DNA from: Rhizobium sp. Root1334
Lineage (GTDB): Bacteria > Pseudomonadota > Alphaproteobacteria > Rhizobiales > Rhizobiaceae
NCBI RefSeq assembly: GCF_001426665.1
Contig: NZ_LMEY01000023.1
Location: 347,036 to 411,035 of the forward strand
DNA: 64,000 bases
Direction: 5' to 3'
The notes under the pieces are model-generated. The model ran no database searches, was not told the DNA's origin, and saw only the letters and a program-made list of their open reading frames with translations. Both the position numbers and the translations under genes were made by a program. This document shows positions 44,709 to 53,153 of the stretch, one piece after another. Every line of letters starts with the position of its first letter. The first letter of the stretch is position 1.

Positions 44709-45976
44709 TGAGCGCGGTGGAAACCAATCTGCCCGTCAATGCAAGCCGTATTGCCGATCTGATCAAGGGGCTTGCCCGGATCACCGAGCCGGATAAACCT
44801 TACACGCGCCGCGCCTTTACACCTCTGTTTCTGGAGGGCCGTGCCTTTCTTGAGCAGCGTTTCAAGGCGGCGGGACTGGAAACCCGGATCGATGCGTCCG
44901 GCAATCTGATCGGCCGCCGCAAGGGGCGCAAGTCCGCGCTTGGCACGATCATGCTCGGGTCGCATTCCGATACGGTGCCGGAAGGCGGGCGTTTCGATGG
45001 TATCGCGGGGTTGGCGGCGGCACTGGAAGTGGCGCAGGCGCTCAACGAGGCTGGTATCCGGCTTGATCATGATCTGGAGGTTATCGATTTCCTGGCCGAG
45101 GAAGTGTCGATCTTCGGTGTTTCCTGTATTGGCAGCCGTGGTTTGGCGGGATTGATCCCGGATGGGTGGCTGAGCCGGACGCAGGGAGAGCTGACTCTGC
45201 GTCAGGGTATGATCGATGCGGGTGGCGACCCCTCGCGGCTGGCCCGGCAGAAACGCTCGGACATCAGGGCGTTTCTGGAACTGCATATCGAACAGGGGCC
45301 GGTGCTCGAGGCCGAGCGCTGCGATATCGGTATCGTGACGGCGATTGCCGGTATTACTCGCGTCGAGATCCTTTTCGAAGGTCAGGCAGACCATGCAGGC
45401 ACTACGCCGATGGGCCACAGACGCGATGCGCTGGTGGCGGCTGCGCGTATGGTCGGCGAGGTCGAACGGCTGGCGCTGGATTACGCAAAGGGCGAGGGGC
45501 ATTTCACGGCGACGGTCGGAGAATTTTCGATCGAGCCGAATGCTGCCAATGTCGTTCCGTCCCGCGCCCGCATCCTGATCGATGCGCGGGCCGAGCTGCG
45601 GCCGGACATGGAGAGGTTCATTGCAGAGATCGATCAGATCGCTGTCGATATCCAGCGCGAAACCGGTGTTTCGATCGCCTCCCCAAAGCTGATTTCGGAC
45701 AATTTTCCGACGCCCGCCGATCCGCTGGTGATGCACAATCTCGAACAGGCCTGCGACCGCGTTGGCGCCAGGCGTCGGCGCATGGCATCGGGTGCCGGTC
45801 ACGATACCGCCTGGATGGCGCGAATTTCCAAGTCGGCGATGATCTTCATCGCCTGCCGCGAGGGGCGCTCGCACACGCCGGACGAATGGGCGGAAAACGA
45901 CGATATCGCGCTCGGCACGGCAGTGTTGTTCGAAGCGGTTCGCAAACTCGACAGCGATTTACAGGGAGAGCAGTGA
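44708..45976 (+). CDS. M20-family N-carbamoyl-amino-acid/allantoate amidohydrolase-like enzyme
   Basis: This 422-residue zinc hydrolase shows MLGSHSDTVPEGGRFDGIAG (first metal His and bridging Asp), FLAEEVSIFG (Glu ligand and base), LELHIEQGPVLEAE and, near the C-terminus, SGAGHDTAWMA. The family includes beta-ureidopropionase, L-carbamoylases and allantoate amidohydrolase. In this operon it should cleave N-carbamoyl-L-glutamate to glutamate, CO2 and ammonia, the last step of ergothioneine breakdown. One-base overlaps with both neighbours indicate coupled translation. Confidence 0.85.
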   Translation: MSAVETNLPVNASRIADLIKGLARITEPDKPYTRRAFTPLFLEGRAFLEQRFKAAGLETRIDASGNLIGRRKGRKSALGTIMLGSHSDTVPEGGRFDGIAGLAAALEVAQALNEAGIRLDHDLEVIDFLAEEVSIFGVSCIGSRGLAGLIPDGWLSRTQGELTLRQGMIDAGGDPSRLARQKRSDIRAFLELHIEQGPVLEAERCDIGIVTAIAGITRVEILFEGQADHAGTTPMGHRRDALVAAARMVGEVERLALDYAKGEGHFTATVGEFSIEPNAANVVPSRARILIDARAELRPDMERFIAEIDQIAVDIQRETGVSIASPKLISDNFPTPADPLVMHNLEQACDRVGARRRRMASGAGHDTAWMARISKSAMIFIACREGRSHTPDEWAENDDIALGTAVLFEAVRKLDSDLQGEQ

Positions 45977-47073
45977 TGGGCCGGATACTCACGGAAAAGG
46001 ACGTCGAGGCGGCCGTCAAGGGCGGATCGGTCTATGCGGCGGGCGGCGGCGGCTGGGCCGATCATGGCCGCATGCTGGGTTATGCGGCCGTGTCGATCGG
46101 CAAGCCCGAACTGGTCTCCATCGACGAGCTTGATGCGAACGATTGGGTGGCGACGGCTGCAGCCATCGGCGCGCCGGCCTCGACCACACCCTGGGAGATG
46201 CGTGGCGTCGACTACGTCAAGGCGGTCGAGCTGCTGCAGGAGGCGCTTGGCGAGAAGGTTTCGGCCTTGATGGTCGGGCAAAACGGCAAGTCGTCGACGT
46301 TGAACGGCTGGCTACCCTCGGCGATCCTCGGCACCAAGGTTCTCGATGCCGTTGGCGACATGCGCGCGCATCCGACCGGCGATATGGGATCGATCGGCAT
46401 GGCCGGCTCGCCCGAGCAGATGATCCAGACGGCGGTTGGCGGCAATCGTGACGAGAACCGCTATATCGAACTGGTGGTCCGTGGCGCCACTGCCAAGGTT
46501 TCGCCGATCCTGCGCACCGCATCCGATATGTCCGGCGGTTTCATAGCCTCCTGCCGCAATCCGCTGCGGGCGTCCTATGTCCGCAACAATGCGGCCCTTG
46601 GCGGGATTTCGCTGGCCCTGACTCTGGGTGAGGCGATTATCGCAGCGGAAGGCAAAGGCGGTAGCGCCATCATCGAGACGATTGCCAAGACCACCAATGG
46701 AACAATCCTGGCAGAAGGCACGATAACCGACAAGTCCGTCGTCTACACCAAGGAAGCCTTCGATATCGGCACGGTGACTCTAGGGACGGGCGATGACTCG
46801 ACGGTACTCCATGTCATGAACGAATATATGGCCGTCGAGGATGCCGACGGCACGCGGCTTGCGACCTTCCCCGACGTCATCACCACTCTGTCGCCAGAGG
46901 GTGAACCACTGAGTGTCGGTCAGTTGCAGGTTGGCATGAAGATTTTCGTGCTGCATGTGCCGAAGACCGTTATTCCGCTGGCGTCCAGCGTGCTTGATCC
47001 GAGCGTCTATCCTTCGGTGGAGAAGGCGATGGGGATCGAACTGGCGAAATATGCACTTTCACCCTCCCTTTGA
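45976..47073 (+). CDS. DUF917 / S-Me-THD family protein, probable thiohydantoin desulfurase
   Basis: The 365-residue protein starts LTEKDVEAAVKGGSVYAAGGGG, with later blocks MGSIGMAGSPEQMIQTAV and GGIS-LALTLGEAIIAAEGKGG, typical of DUF917 proteins, now associated with thiohydantoin desulfurization in ergothioneine catabolism. It would convert 5-(thiohydantoin)propionate to the hydantoin with release of sulfide. Its last codons (…SPSL and stop) lie inside the left arm of the downstream repeat. It overlaps the carbamoyl hydrolase gene by one base. Catalytic residues are not identifiable by eye. Confidence 0.8.
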   Translation: MGRILTEKDVEAAVKGGSVYAAGGGGWADHGRMLGYAAVSIGKPELVSIDELDANDWVATAAAIGAPASTTPWEMRGVDYVKAVELLQEALGEKVSALMVGQNGKSSTLNGWLPSAILGTKVLDAVGDMRAHPTGDMGSIGMAGSPEQMIQTAVGGNRDENRYIELVVRGATAKVSPILRTASDMSGGFIASCRNPLRASYVRNNAALGGISLALTLGEAIIAAEGKGGSAIIETIAKTTNGTILAEGTITDKSVVYTKEAFDIGTVTLGTGDDSTVLHVMNEYMAVEDADGTRLATFPDVITTLSPEGEPLSVGQLQVGMKIFVLHVPKTVIPLASSVLDPSVYPSVEKAMGIELAKYALSPSL

Positions 47074-47237
47074 GGGGGAGGGTCGGCGCAAGGCGCCGCG
47101 TTATTATACTTCATCTCTTTGGTTGCCCCTCATCCGGCCTCTCGGCCACCTTCTCCCCGTGAACGGGGAGAAGGGACATGCGGCAACCTCCGTCGTTCCC
47201 TCTCCCCGCCTGCGGGGAGAGGGCCAGGGTGAGGGGC
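47062..47237. repeat. Composite palindromic repeat cluster
   Basis: Three units are packed together. First is CCCTCCCTTTGAGGGGGAGGG, which includes the stop codon of the upstream gene. Second is the RIME-like CCCCTCATCCGGCCTCTCGG with hairpin CTTCTCCCCGTGAACGGGGAGAAG (in parts: CTTCTCCCCGTG, AACGGGGAGAAG). Third is CCCTCTCCCCGCCTGCGGGGAGAGGG-CCAGGGTGAGGGG (in parts: CCCTCTCCCCGCC, TGCGGGGAGAGGG). The cluster lies between the desulfurase and urocanase-like genes of one operon. Confidence 0.82.
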
Positions 47238-47271
47238 TTTCCAGTCCCATCAAGTTTCAGAGGACATCATC

Positions 47272-48933
47272 ATGCCCAAGCCTAACCCGCGTCACCCGAA
47301 TTTTCCGATCCCCGGCGGTCCTGAACTACGGGCCAAAGGCTGGCGGCAGGAGGCGTTGCTGCGGCTGATGGAAAACGTGCTGTCGGTGGGTGAGGATCCG
47401 GACAATCTGATCGTCTACGCCGCTCTCGGCAAAGCAGCACGCAATTGGGCGTCGCACAGGGCTATCGTCAAGACATTGCTGGAGATGGACGAGGATCAGA
47501 CGCTGGTTATCCAGTCGGGCAAACCTGTGGGGCTCTTGAAGACCCATGCCAAGGCGCCGCTGGTGATCATGGCCAACTGCAATATCGTCGGCCAATGGGC
47601 AAAGGCCGAAGTGTTCTACGAACTGGAAAAGCAGGGGCTGATCTGCTGGGGCGGGCTGACGGCCGGCGCATGGCAATATATCGGCAGCCAGGGCGTCATC
47701 CAGGGCACCTACGAAATCTTCATGCGCATTGCTGAAAACCGCTTCGGCGGCGATCTCGCCGGGCGGTTCATCCTGACGGCGGGCCTGGGCGGCATGGGAG
47801 GCGCACAGCCGCTGGCTGGACGCATGGCGGGCGCCGCGATCCTGTGCATCGATATCGATCCCATCCGCGCCGAAAAACGCAAGGCGATCGGCTATCTCGA
47901 ACATGTGGCGCCGGACCTCGATACGGCACTTGCGATGATCGATCAGGCCGTCAAGGAGAAGCGCGCCACCTCCATCGGCCTCGTCGGCAATGCGGCTGCG
48001 CTTTATCCGGAAATAGCCCGGCGCGGCATTGTGCCGGATATCGTCACCGACCAGACCTCGGCGCATGACCTGGTCTATGGCTATGTGCCGAAGGGCATGA
48101 GCCTTGAGGAGGTCAAGCGGCTTCGTGTCGACGGGCAGGGACAGTTGATGGCGGCCAGCCGCGCCTCCATCGTCGACCACGTCAAGGCGATGCTGGAATT
48201 CCAGGCCAAGGGATCGGAAGTCTTCGACAATGGCAACCTGATCCGCACCCAGGCGCGCGAAGGTGGCGTTGCCAATGCCTTCGATATCCGCATCTTCACC
48301 GAGGCCTATCTGCGCCCGCTGTTTGCCCGGGCAATCGGCCCCTTCCGCTGGATAGCGCTGTCCGGCGAGGAAAGCGATATCGCCCGCATCGACGATCTGT
48401 TGCTGGAGATGTTTCCGGACAACAAGATCGTGACCAATTGGATAAGACTCGCCCGCGAAAACGTTCCCTTCGAAGGCCTGCCCGCCCGCATCGCCTGGCT
48501 TGGTCATGGCGAGCGGACGCAGCTGGCGGTGGCGGTCAATGCTCTCGTCGCCTCCGGTGAGCTGAAGGGACCGATTGCCTTTTCCCGTGATCATCTCGAT
48601 GCCGGTGCCATGGCGCATCCGAACATCATGACCGAACGTATGAAAGATGGTTCCGATGCCATTGCCGACTGGCCTCTGCTTGATGCGATGCTGCTCTGCT
48701 CCTCGATGGCCGATCTCGTCGTCGTCCACTCTGGCGGCGGCGGCTATGCCGGTTACATGACCAGCTGTGGGGTTACGGTCGTCGCCGACGGCACGGAGGC
48801 GGGGGCCGAGCGGCTGAACCATGCGCTGACCAACGACACGTCACTCGGCGTGATCCGCTATGCGGATGCTGGCTATGAGGAATCGGTGGACGAGATCGGC
48901 AGGAAGGGAATCGGGTATATCGCACTCGATTAG
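47272..48933 (+). CDS. Urocanase paralogue, probable thiourocanate hydratase
   Basis: The 553-residue protein is colinear with urocanase: NAD site LGGMGGAQPLAGRM, TDQTSAHDLVYGYVP, GPFRWIALSGE, FSRDHLDAGAMAHPN, MKDGSDAIADWPLLDAML. It differs at diagnostic places: the signature RICW becomes RIAW (Ala408, at the position of Cys410 of Pseudomonas urocanase), LFC becomes LFA (352), and the LHHGGGVGMGYSQHAG loop becomes VHSGGGGYAGYMTSCG. It should therefore hydrate thiourocanate rather than urocanate, still using NAD. AGAGGA precedes the ATG. A plain HutU role is less likely because the neighbours are not hut genes. Confidence 0.85.
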   Translation: MPKPNPRHPNFPIPGGPELRAKGWRQEALLRLMENVLSVGEDPDNLIVYAALGKAARNWASHRAIVKTLLEMDEDQTLVIQSGKPVGLLKTHAKAPLVIMANCNIVGQWAKAEVFYELEKQGLICWGGLTAGAWQYIGSQGVIQGTYEIFMRIAENRFGGDLAGRFILTAGLGGMGGAQPLAGRMAGAAILCIDIDPIRAEKRKAIGYLEHVAPDLDTALAMIDQAVKEKRATSIGLVGNAAALYPEIARRGIVPDIVTDQTSAHDLVYGYVPKGMSLEEVKRLRVDGQGQLMAASRASIVDHVKAMLEFQAKGSEVFDNGNLIRTQAREGGVANAFDIRIFTEAYLRPLFARAIGPFRWIALSGEESDIARIDDLLLEMFPDNKIVTNWIRLARENVPFEGLPARIAWLGHGERTQLAVAVNALVASGELKGPIAFSRDHLDAGAMAHPNIMTERMKDGSDAIADWPLLDAMLLCSSMADLVVVHSGGGGYAGYMTSCGVTVVADGTEAGAERLNHALTNDTSLGVIRYADAGYEESVDEIGRKGIGYIALD

Positions 48934-49064
48934 CGGCGCCATCTTTGCTGACGTATATTACGTTTTCCTAAATAATAGTTTTGTGCTCTGCCCGCCATGT
49001 GCGATCCTGTCTTCCTCTGAAAGAGTGGAGGAACGGGGGGCTTGAGGCTGCGAGGGAGGCTGCG

Positions 49065-49448
49065 GTGAAAGCGACATTGGGAGGATGTATCGCGCTTGCT
49101 CTGGTTTTTTCGAGCGTGCCGCCGGGTTCGCCGGACGATGGCTTTTCTCCTGACAAAGTGATCTCCGAAGATGACGCACGGATTATCAGTGCCCGGCTCT
49201 ACTCGGTCATTTTGATCAGAGCATGTAGAAACGGATGGCGATACCCTTTGAGCCATGTGAAAAGCGGCTTCAGGCGCCACTTCGCCGAATTCAAGCTGCA
49301 GCTTATCAGCGATGGTTACACCATCGTTCCAAATCGCGCGGTCCACGGTGGCCGCAATCAGCGGCGGGCATCAGCGGTCATTGCCAACGATCGCATCGCG
49401 CCCCGGTTTGGCTGCGCCCGGCAATATTGGCTGGGAGAACGGCGGTAG
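49065..49448 (+). CDS. Small secreted hypothetical protein
   Basis: GTG 49065, five bases after GGGAGG, opens a 127-residue frame with a signal-peptide-like start (VKATLGGCIALALVFSSVPPG) followed by a charged, basic mature part (ISEDDARIISARLYSVILIRACRNGW, in parts). I recognise no family. A GGGAAGGGC/GCCCTTCCC hairpin follows at 49450-49477, consistent with a real transcript. It could be a non-coding leftover; codon use is only partly convincing. Confidence 0.45.
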   Translation: MKATLGGCIALALVFSSVPPGSPDDGFSPDKVISEDDARIISARLYSVILIRACRNGWRYPLSHVKSGFRRHFAEFKLQLISDGYTIVPNRAVHGGRNQRRASAVIANDRIAPRFGCARQYWLGERR

Positions 49449-49449
49449 C

Positions 49450-49477
49450 GGGAAGGGCGGGATAGCCTGCCCTTCCC
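49450..49477. terminator. Bidirectional hairpin downstream of ribH
   Basis: GGGAAGGGCGGG (49450-49461) pairs with CCTGCCCTTCCC (49466-49477) through one G-T wobble, loop ATAG. It sits between the convergent small hypothetical gene and ribH. Confidence 0.6.
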
Positions 49478-49489
49478 ATGCGCGCGATA

Positions 49490-49993
<504 letters not shown>

Positions 49994-50071
49994 TCAATGA
50001 TCCCCTTGGGCGAACACGCAGGCGCGGAGACCCCTTGTGACAAGGCGCCGCCTGATCTGCTTGCTCTCTTT

Positions 50072-50220
50072 CATCCGGACTTTAACCGTCGGCTCCGGAA
50101 TTCAACCGGATCTGCTGACCTTCCTGTCTCTCTGCTAACATAGGGACATGAAGCGCTCGCGGGCTCCGGGAATTGCTCCCCGTTACCGCCGGTGGGGAGT
50201 TTCACCCCGCCCTGAGAACG
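50072..50220 (-). promoter_or_regulatory. FMN riboswitch (RFN element) upstream of ribH
   Basis: On the minus strand the segment reads TCTCAGGGCGGGGTGAAACT, CCCCACCGGCGGTA, later GCCCGCGAGCG, GTCAGCAGATCCGGT and CCGGAGCCGACGGT, ending AGTCCGGATG, in the canonical order of the RFN element. It lies about 80 bases upstream of ribH. FMN binding would lower ribH expression by attenuation or by blocking translation initiation; which of the two is not visible. Confidence 0.93.
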
Positions 50221-50286
50221 TGCATGGTCAACTATAAGGATTGGCAGGCGGGCGTCAAATGCGGTGAGCGACGCGTACAATGAAAA

Positions 50287-50319
50287 AGGCGACAGATTTT
50301 TCCTGAAAATCCGTCGCCT
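50287..50319 (-). terminator. Intrinsic terminator of the PotABCD-type operon
   Basis: AGGCGAC-A-GATTTT pairs with AAAATC-C-GTCGCCT across a five-base loop (one mismatch). Read on the minus strand it is followed by TTTTTCA. It is 26 bases beyond the ATPase stop codon and separates that operon from the ribH riboswitch. Confidence 0.8.
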
Positions 50320-50344
50320 GAAACATATTTTTTGCGCGTTGCGG

Positions 50345-51409
50345 TTATTCGCGAATGATCAGAAGGTCGCTTGCGGTGAACCGCAGTGTGGCGATTTCGC
50401 TGACAGCCGGCGGCATCAGCCCGGGCGCGTTGAACATGTCGAATGAGATGACAGCGTCGCCGACCTTCATGCGGGTACGGATGACCGAGCCGAGGAAGTT
50501 CGAAGAGACGACTGCGCCGGTCAGGGCTGTGTCGCCCTTGGCACCTTCGGCGATCGATCCCGCCTCCGGGCGCAGTGCCAGCGAGACCTTGTCGCCCGCC
50601 TTGGCACTCGAGCCGAGCGGTTCGCGCAAGGTGATTTGCTGATCGCCAATGATGATCCGGTTTGTTGCCGGATCGACGACCTTGGCTTCGATCAGATTGA
50701 GTGTCCCGACGAAAGAGGCAACGAAGCGTGTGGCCGGCTTGTTGTAGATGTCGAACGGCGTGCCGATCTGGTCAGCGCGGCCCGCGTTCATGACAACGAT
50801 GCGGTCGGAGATCGAAAGGGCCTCTTCCTGGTCGTGGGTCACGAAAACCGTGGTGATGCCGAGCTGCTGCTGGATCTGGCGAATTTCCTCGCGCAGCGAT
50901 ACGCGGATCTTGGCATCGAGCGCCGATAGCGGCTCGTCGAGCAGCAGCACCTGGGGCTTTGGCGCAAGCGCACGGGCAAGCGCCACACGCTGCTGCTGGC
51001 CGCCGGACATCTGATATGGGTAGCGATCGGCGAGGTGGTCAAGATGGATGAGGCCGAGCATTTCCTTGACGCGGGCATCGACCGCCGATTTATCCATGCC
51101 GGCAATCTTCAGGCCGAAGGCGACATTGTCGTGCACGGTCATGTTCGGAAACAGCGCATAGGCCTGGAAGACCATGCCGATATTGCGCTGGTTCGGTTTC
51201 AGCTCATTCTGGTTGCGGCCGTTGATGAGAACCGTTCCGGCCGACGGCGTTTCGAAGCCGGCGATCATGCGCAGGATTGTCGTCTTGCCGCAGCCTGACG
51301 GTCCGAGAAAGGAGACGAATTCTCCCTTTTCGATGGTCATATCGAAATCCTTGACCACCTGGACGGGGCCAAAGCTCTTCTGAATGCCTGAGAGTTCGAG
51401 AAAGGACAT
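50345..51409 (-). CDS. ABC transporter ATP-binding protein (PotA/FbpC-like)
   Basis: A 354-residue importer ATPase: Walker A GPSGCGKTTILRM, signature MSGGQQQRVALARAL, Walker B VLLLDEPLSALD, FVTHDQEEALSISDRIVV, and a C-terminal TOBE domain (LALRPEAGSIAEG). It is the last gene of a four-gene uptake operon with two permeases and a periplasmic binding protein. Solute class is polyamine, opine, thiamine or iron-like; none can be singled out. Confidence 0.9.
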   Translation of the reverse strand: MSFLELSGIQKSFGPVQVVKDFDMTIEKGEFVSFLGPSGCGKTTILRMIAGFETPSAGTVLINGRNQNELKPNQRNIGMVFQAYALFPNMTVHDNVAFGLKIAGMDKSAVDARVKEMLGLIHLDHLADRYPYQMSGGQQQRVALARALAPKPQVLLLDEPLSALDAKIRVSLREEIRQIQQQLGITTVFVTHDQEEALSISDRIVVMNAGRADQIGTPFDIYNKPATRFVASFVGTLNLIEAKVVDPATNRIIIGDQQITLREPLGSSAKAGDKVSLALRPEAGSIAEGAKGDTALTGAVVSSNFLGSVIRTRMKVGDAVISFDMFNAPGLMPPAVSEIATLRFTASDLLIIRE

Positions 51410-51423
51410 GGACGATCAATACC

Positions 51424-52212
51424 TCAGGGCTTGGCGGGAGCCGATTTGCTGAAACGGGAGACGAGCTGCAGAAGAATCATGCATCCCCAGGTGATGGCGA
51501 ACGCGATGACCGCGAGCGCCGGCGGCTCATAGGCGCGGTTGGCGCCGATCAGCTGCAGATAGGGACCGAAGGCCGGGCGGTTAAGCAGCGACGGCATGGT
51601 GAACTCGCCGATGACGATGGCAAAGGTGATGAAGGCGCCGGATAGAACGCCGCTCATCACATTGGGGAAGATACACTTGAACATGATGGTCGGCCAGGAG
51701 GCGCCGAGACTTTGGGCTGCTTCCGTCAACGTGCCGACATCGATGGTGCGCATTGCGGTATCCACCGAGCGGTACATGTAGGGCAGCGACAGCGTCATGA
51801 ACGAGAACATCAGCAGCAGGTCCGTGCCCCGCGCCGAGCCCGTGAACGGGATGTAGGACGACGAGTTGTAGATCCGCAGATAACCGAAGACGATGACGAT
51901 AGCCGGGATGACCAGCGGCATCAATGTGATGAACTCGACGACCGGCCGCATCTGCGGCAGGCGCAGGCGAACCCAGTAGGCGGTCGGTACGACCAGAAGC
52001 ACCCCGAAGACGATCGTCAGGATCGCCATCACGATCGAGTAGCTGAAGGATTCACGGAACTGGACGTCCGAGAAGACCGAGCGATACGCATCGAAGGAAT
52101 ATTCGCCACGGCGCATGCGCAGCGAGAATTCGAATGTGGCGATCAGCGGGATGATGAAGTAGGAAGCACCGAAGAAAACCGCGATCCAGGCACTGATTTT
52201 TTGTGTCTTCAT
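51424..52212 (-). CDS. ABC permease (PotC-like)
   Basis: A 262-residue permease with helices such as AWIAVFFGASYFIIPLIATFEF and an EAA loop near LTEAAQSLGASWPTIMFKCIFPNVMSG (in parts: LTEAAQSLGASWPTIMF, KCIFPN). ATG 52212 overlaps the upstream permease stop by four bases (ATGA); a GTG at 52221 is the alternative start. Partner of the other permease in the same importer. Confidence 0.88.
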   Translation of the reverse strand: MKTQKISAWIAVFFGASYFIIPLIATFEFSLRMRRGEYSFDAYRSVFSDVQFRESFSYSIVMAILTIVFGVLLVVPTAYWVRLRLPQMRPVVEFITLMPLVIPAIVIVFGYLRIYNSSSYIPFTGSARGTDLLLMFSFMTLSLPYMYRSVDTAMRTIDVGTLTEAAQSLGASWPTIMFKCIFPNVMSGVLSGAFITFAIVIGEFTMPSLLNRPAFGPYLQLIGANRAYEPPALAVIAFAITWGCMILLQLVSRFSKSAPAKP

Positions 52213-53081
52213 TTCTGCCACCGTTCAGCACGCATGCGCAGCCAGATATAGATGAGGTTGGAAATGCCGGTGATGACGATCATGCCGAGCGCCAGGGCGT
52301 AACCGAGATTGGGGTTGTGCAGAACGTCGCCGCGGATCTGGGCGTAGAGCTGAATCGGGACGATGTTGAAGGTGGAGCCGGTCAGCGAATAGGCCGTCGC
52401 GATGGCACCAAACGCATTGGCGAACAGAAGCAGCGTCGTGCCGAGAATGCTCGGGAACAGGATCGGCAGGGCAACCTTGGTCCAGTATTGCCTGTTGGTT
52501 GCGCCAAGGATTTCGGCAGCTTCGCGCCATTCCTTCTTCAGTCCGTCGAGTGCAGGCGTGATGATCAGCACCATCAGCGGAATCTGGAAATACATGTAGG
52601 TGATCGTCAGGCCAATGAAGCTCAACAGATTGAAACCGGTGGCATAGAGGTTGATGCCAAACCAATCGCGCAGGATCATGGTGACGAGACCGGTGCGGCC
52701 CAGCGTCGCCAGAAAGGCAAAGGCGAGCGGCACGCCGGCAAAATTGGAGGCGACGCCCGAAAAAGTCAGCAGCGACGAGCGGATCCAGGAGGGCAGGCCT
52801 CCGAGAACCACGGCCCAGGCGAGCCAGAAGCCGATCAGGGCGCCACCGATGGAGGAGGCCAGACTGATCTTGATGGAGATCCAGTAGGAGGCGACAATCT
52901 TGTCGGTAAACAGCCCGCCAATGTTCTCGAAGGTGAATTCGCCCGCCGGATTGAGGAAGGCGCCGGTGACGAGATAGAGCGTCGGGGCAACCAGGAACAT
53001 CACTGCAAACAGCAGGAACGGCGTAATGCCGAGCCAGTCGATGGCCGTCTTCTTCAAATCAATGGCCCTGTTGGCGCTCAT
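52209..53081 (-). CDS. ABC permease (PotB-like)
   Basis: A 290-residue permease: LGITPFLLFAVMFLVAPTLY helix and EAA region WREAAEILGATNRQYWTKVALPILFPS (in parts: WREAAEILGATNRQYW, KVALPILFPS). It forms the channel with the PotC-like protein. A hairpin at 53113-53138 lies between it and the binding-protein gene, probably lowering permease relative to binding-protein expression. Confidence 0.88.
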   Translation of the reverse strand: MSANRAIDLKKTAIDWLGITPFLLFAVMFLVAPTLYLVTGAFLNPAGEFTFENIGGLFTDKIVASYWISIKISLASSIGGALIGFWLAWAVVLGGLPSWIRSSLLTFSGVASNFAGVPLAFAFLATLGRTGLVTMILRDWFGINLYATGFNLLSFIGLTITYMYFQIPLMVLIITPALDGLKKEWREAAEILGATNRQYWTKVALPILFPSILGTTLLLFANAFGAIATAYSLTGSTFNIVPIQLYAQIRGDVLHNPNLGYALALGMIVITGISNLIYIWLRMRAERWQK

Positions 53082-53112
53082 CCGGAAACCGTCTTGTAAA
53101 GATTGAAAAATA

Positions 53113-53138
53113 GCCTTCCCGCGCGGTCGCGGGAAGGC
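53113..53138 (-). terminator. Intra-operonic hairpin after the binding-protein gene
   Basis: GCCTTCCCGCG (53113-53123) and CGCGGGAAGGC (53128-53138) pair perfectly around CGGT. On the minus strand it is followed by TATTTTTC, so it can act as a leaky intrinsic terminator or mRNA stabiliser between the binding protein and permease genes. Confidence 0.75.
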
Positions 53139-53153
53139 CTTGTTGCGACAGTC

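Noticed and set aside
45166-45978. 5' extension of the DUF917 frame back to 45166
   Set aside because: The 635-codon frame overlaps the carbamoyl hydrolase gene in another frame and its first 270 codons are Arg/Gly-rich noise; the real start is ATG 45976, coupled by TGATG.
41779-48933. Histidine utilisation (hut) operon
   Set aside because: HAL and urocanase folds are present, but the MIO triad and urocanase cysteine are missing, HutI/HutG-type genes are replaced by hydantoinase and carbamoylase, and a DUF917 gene is inserted.
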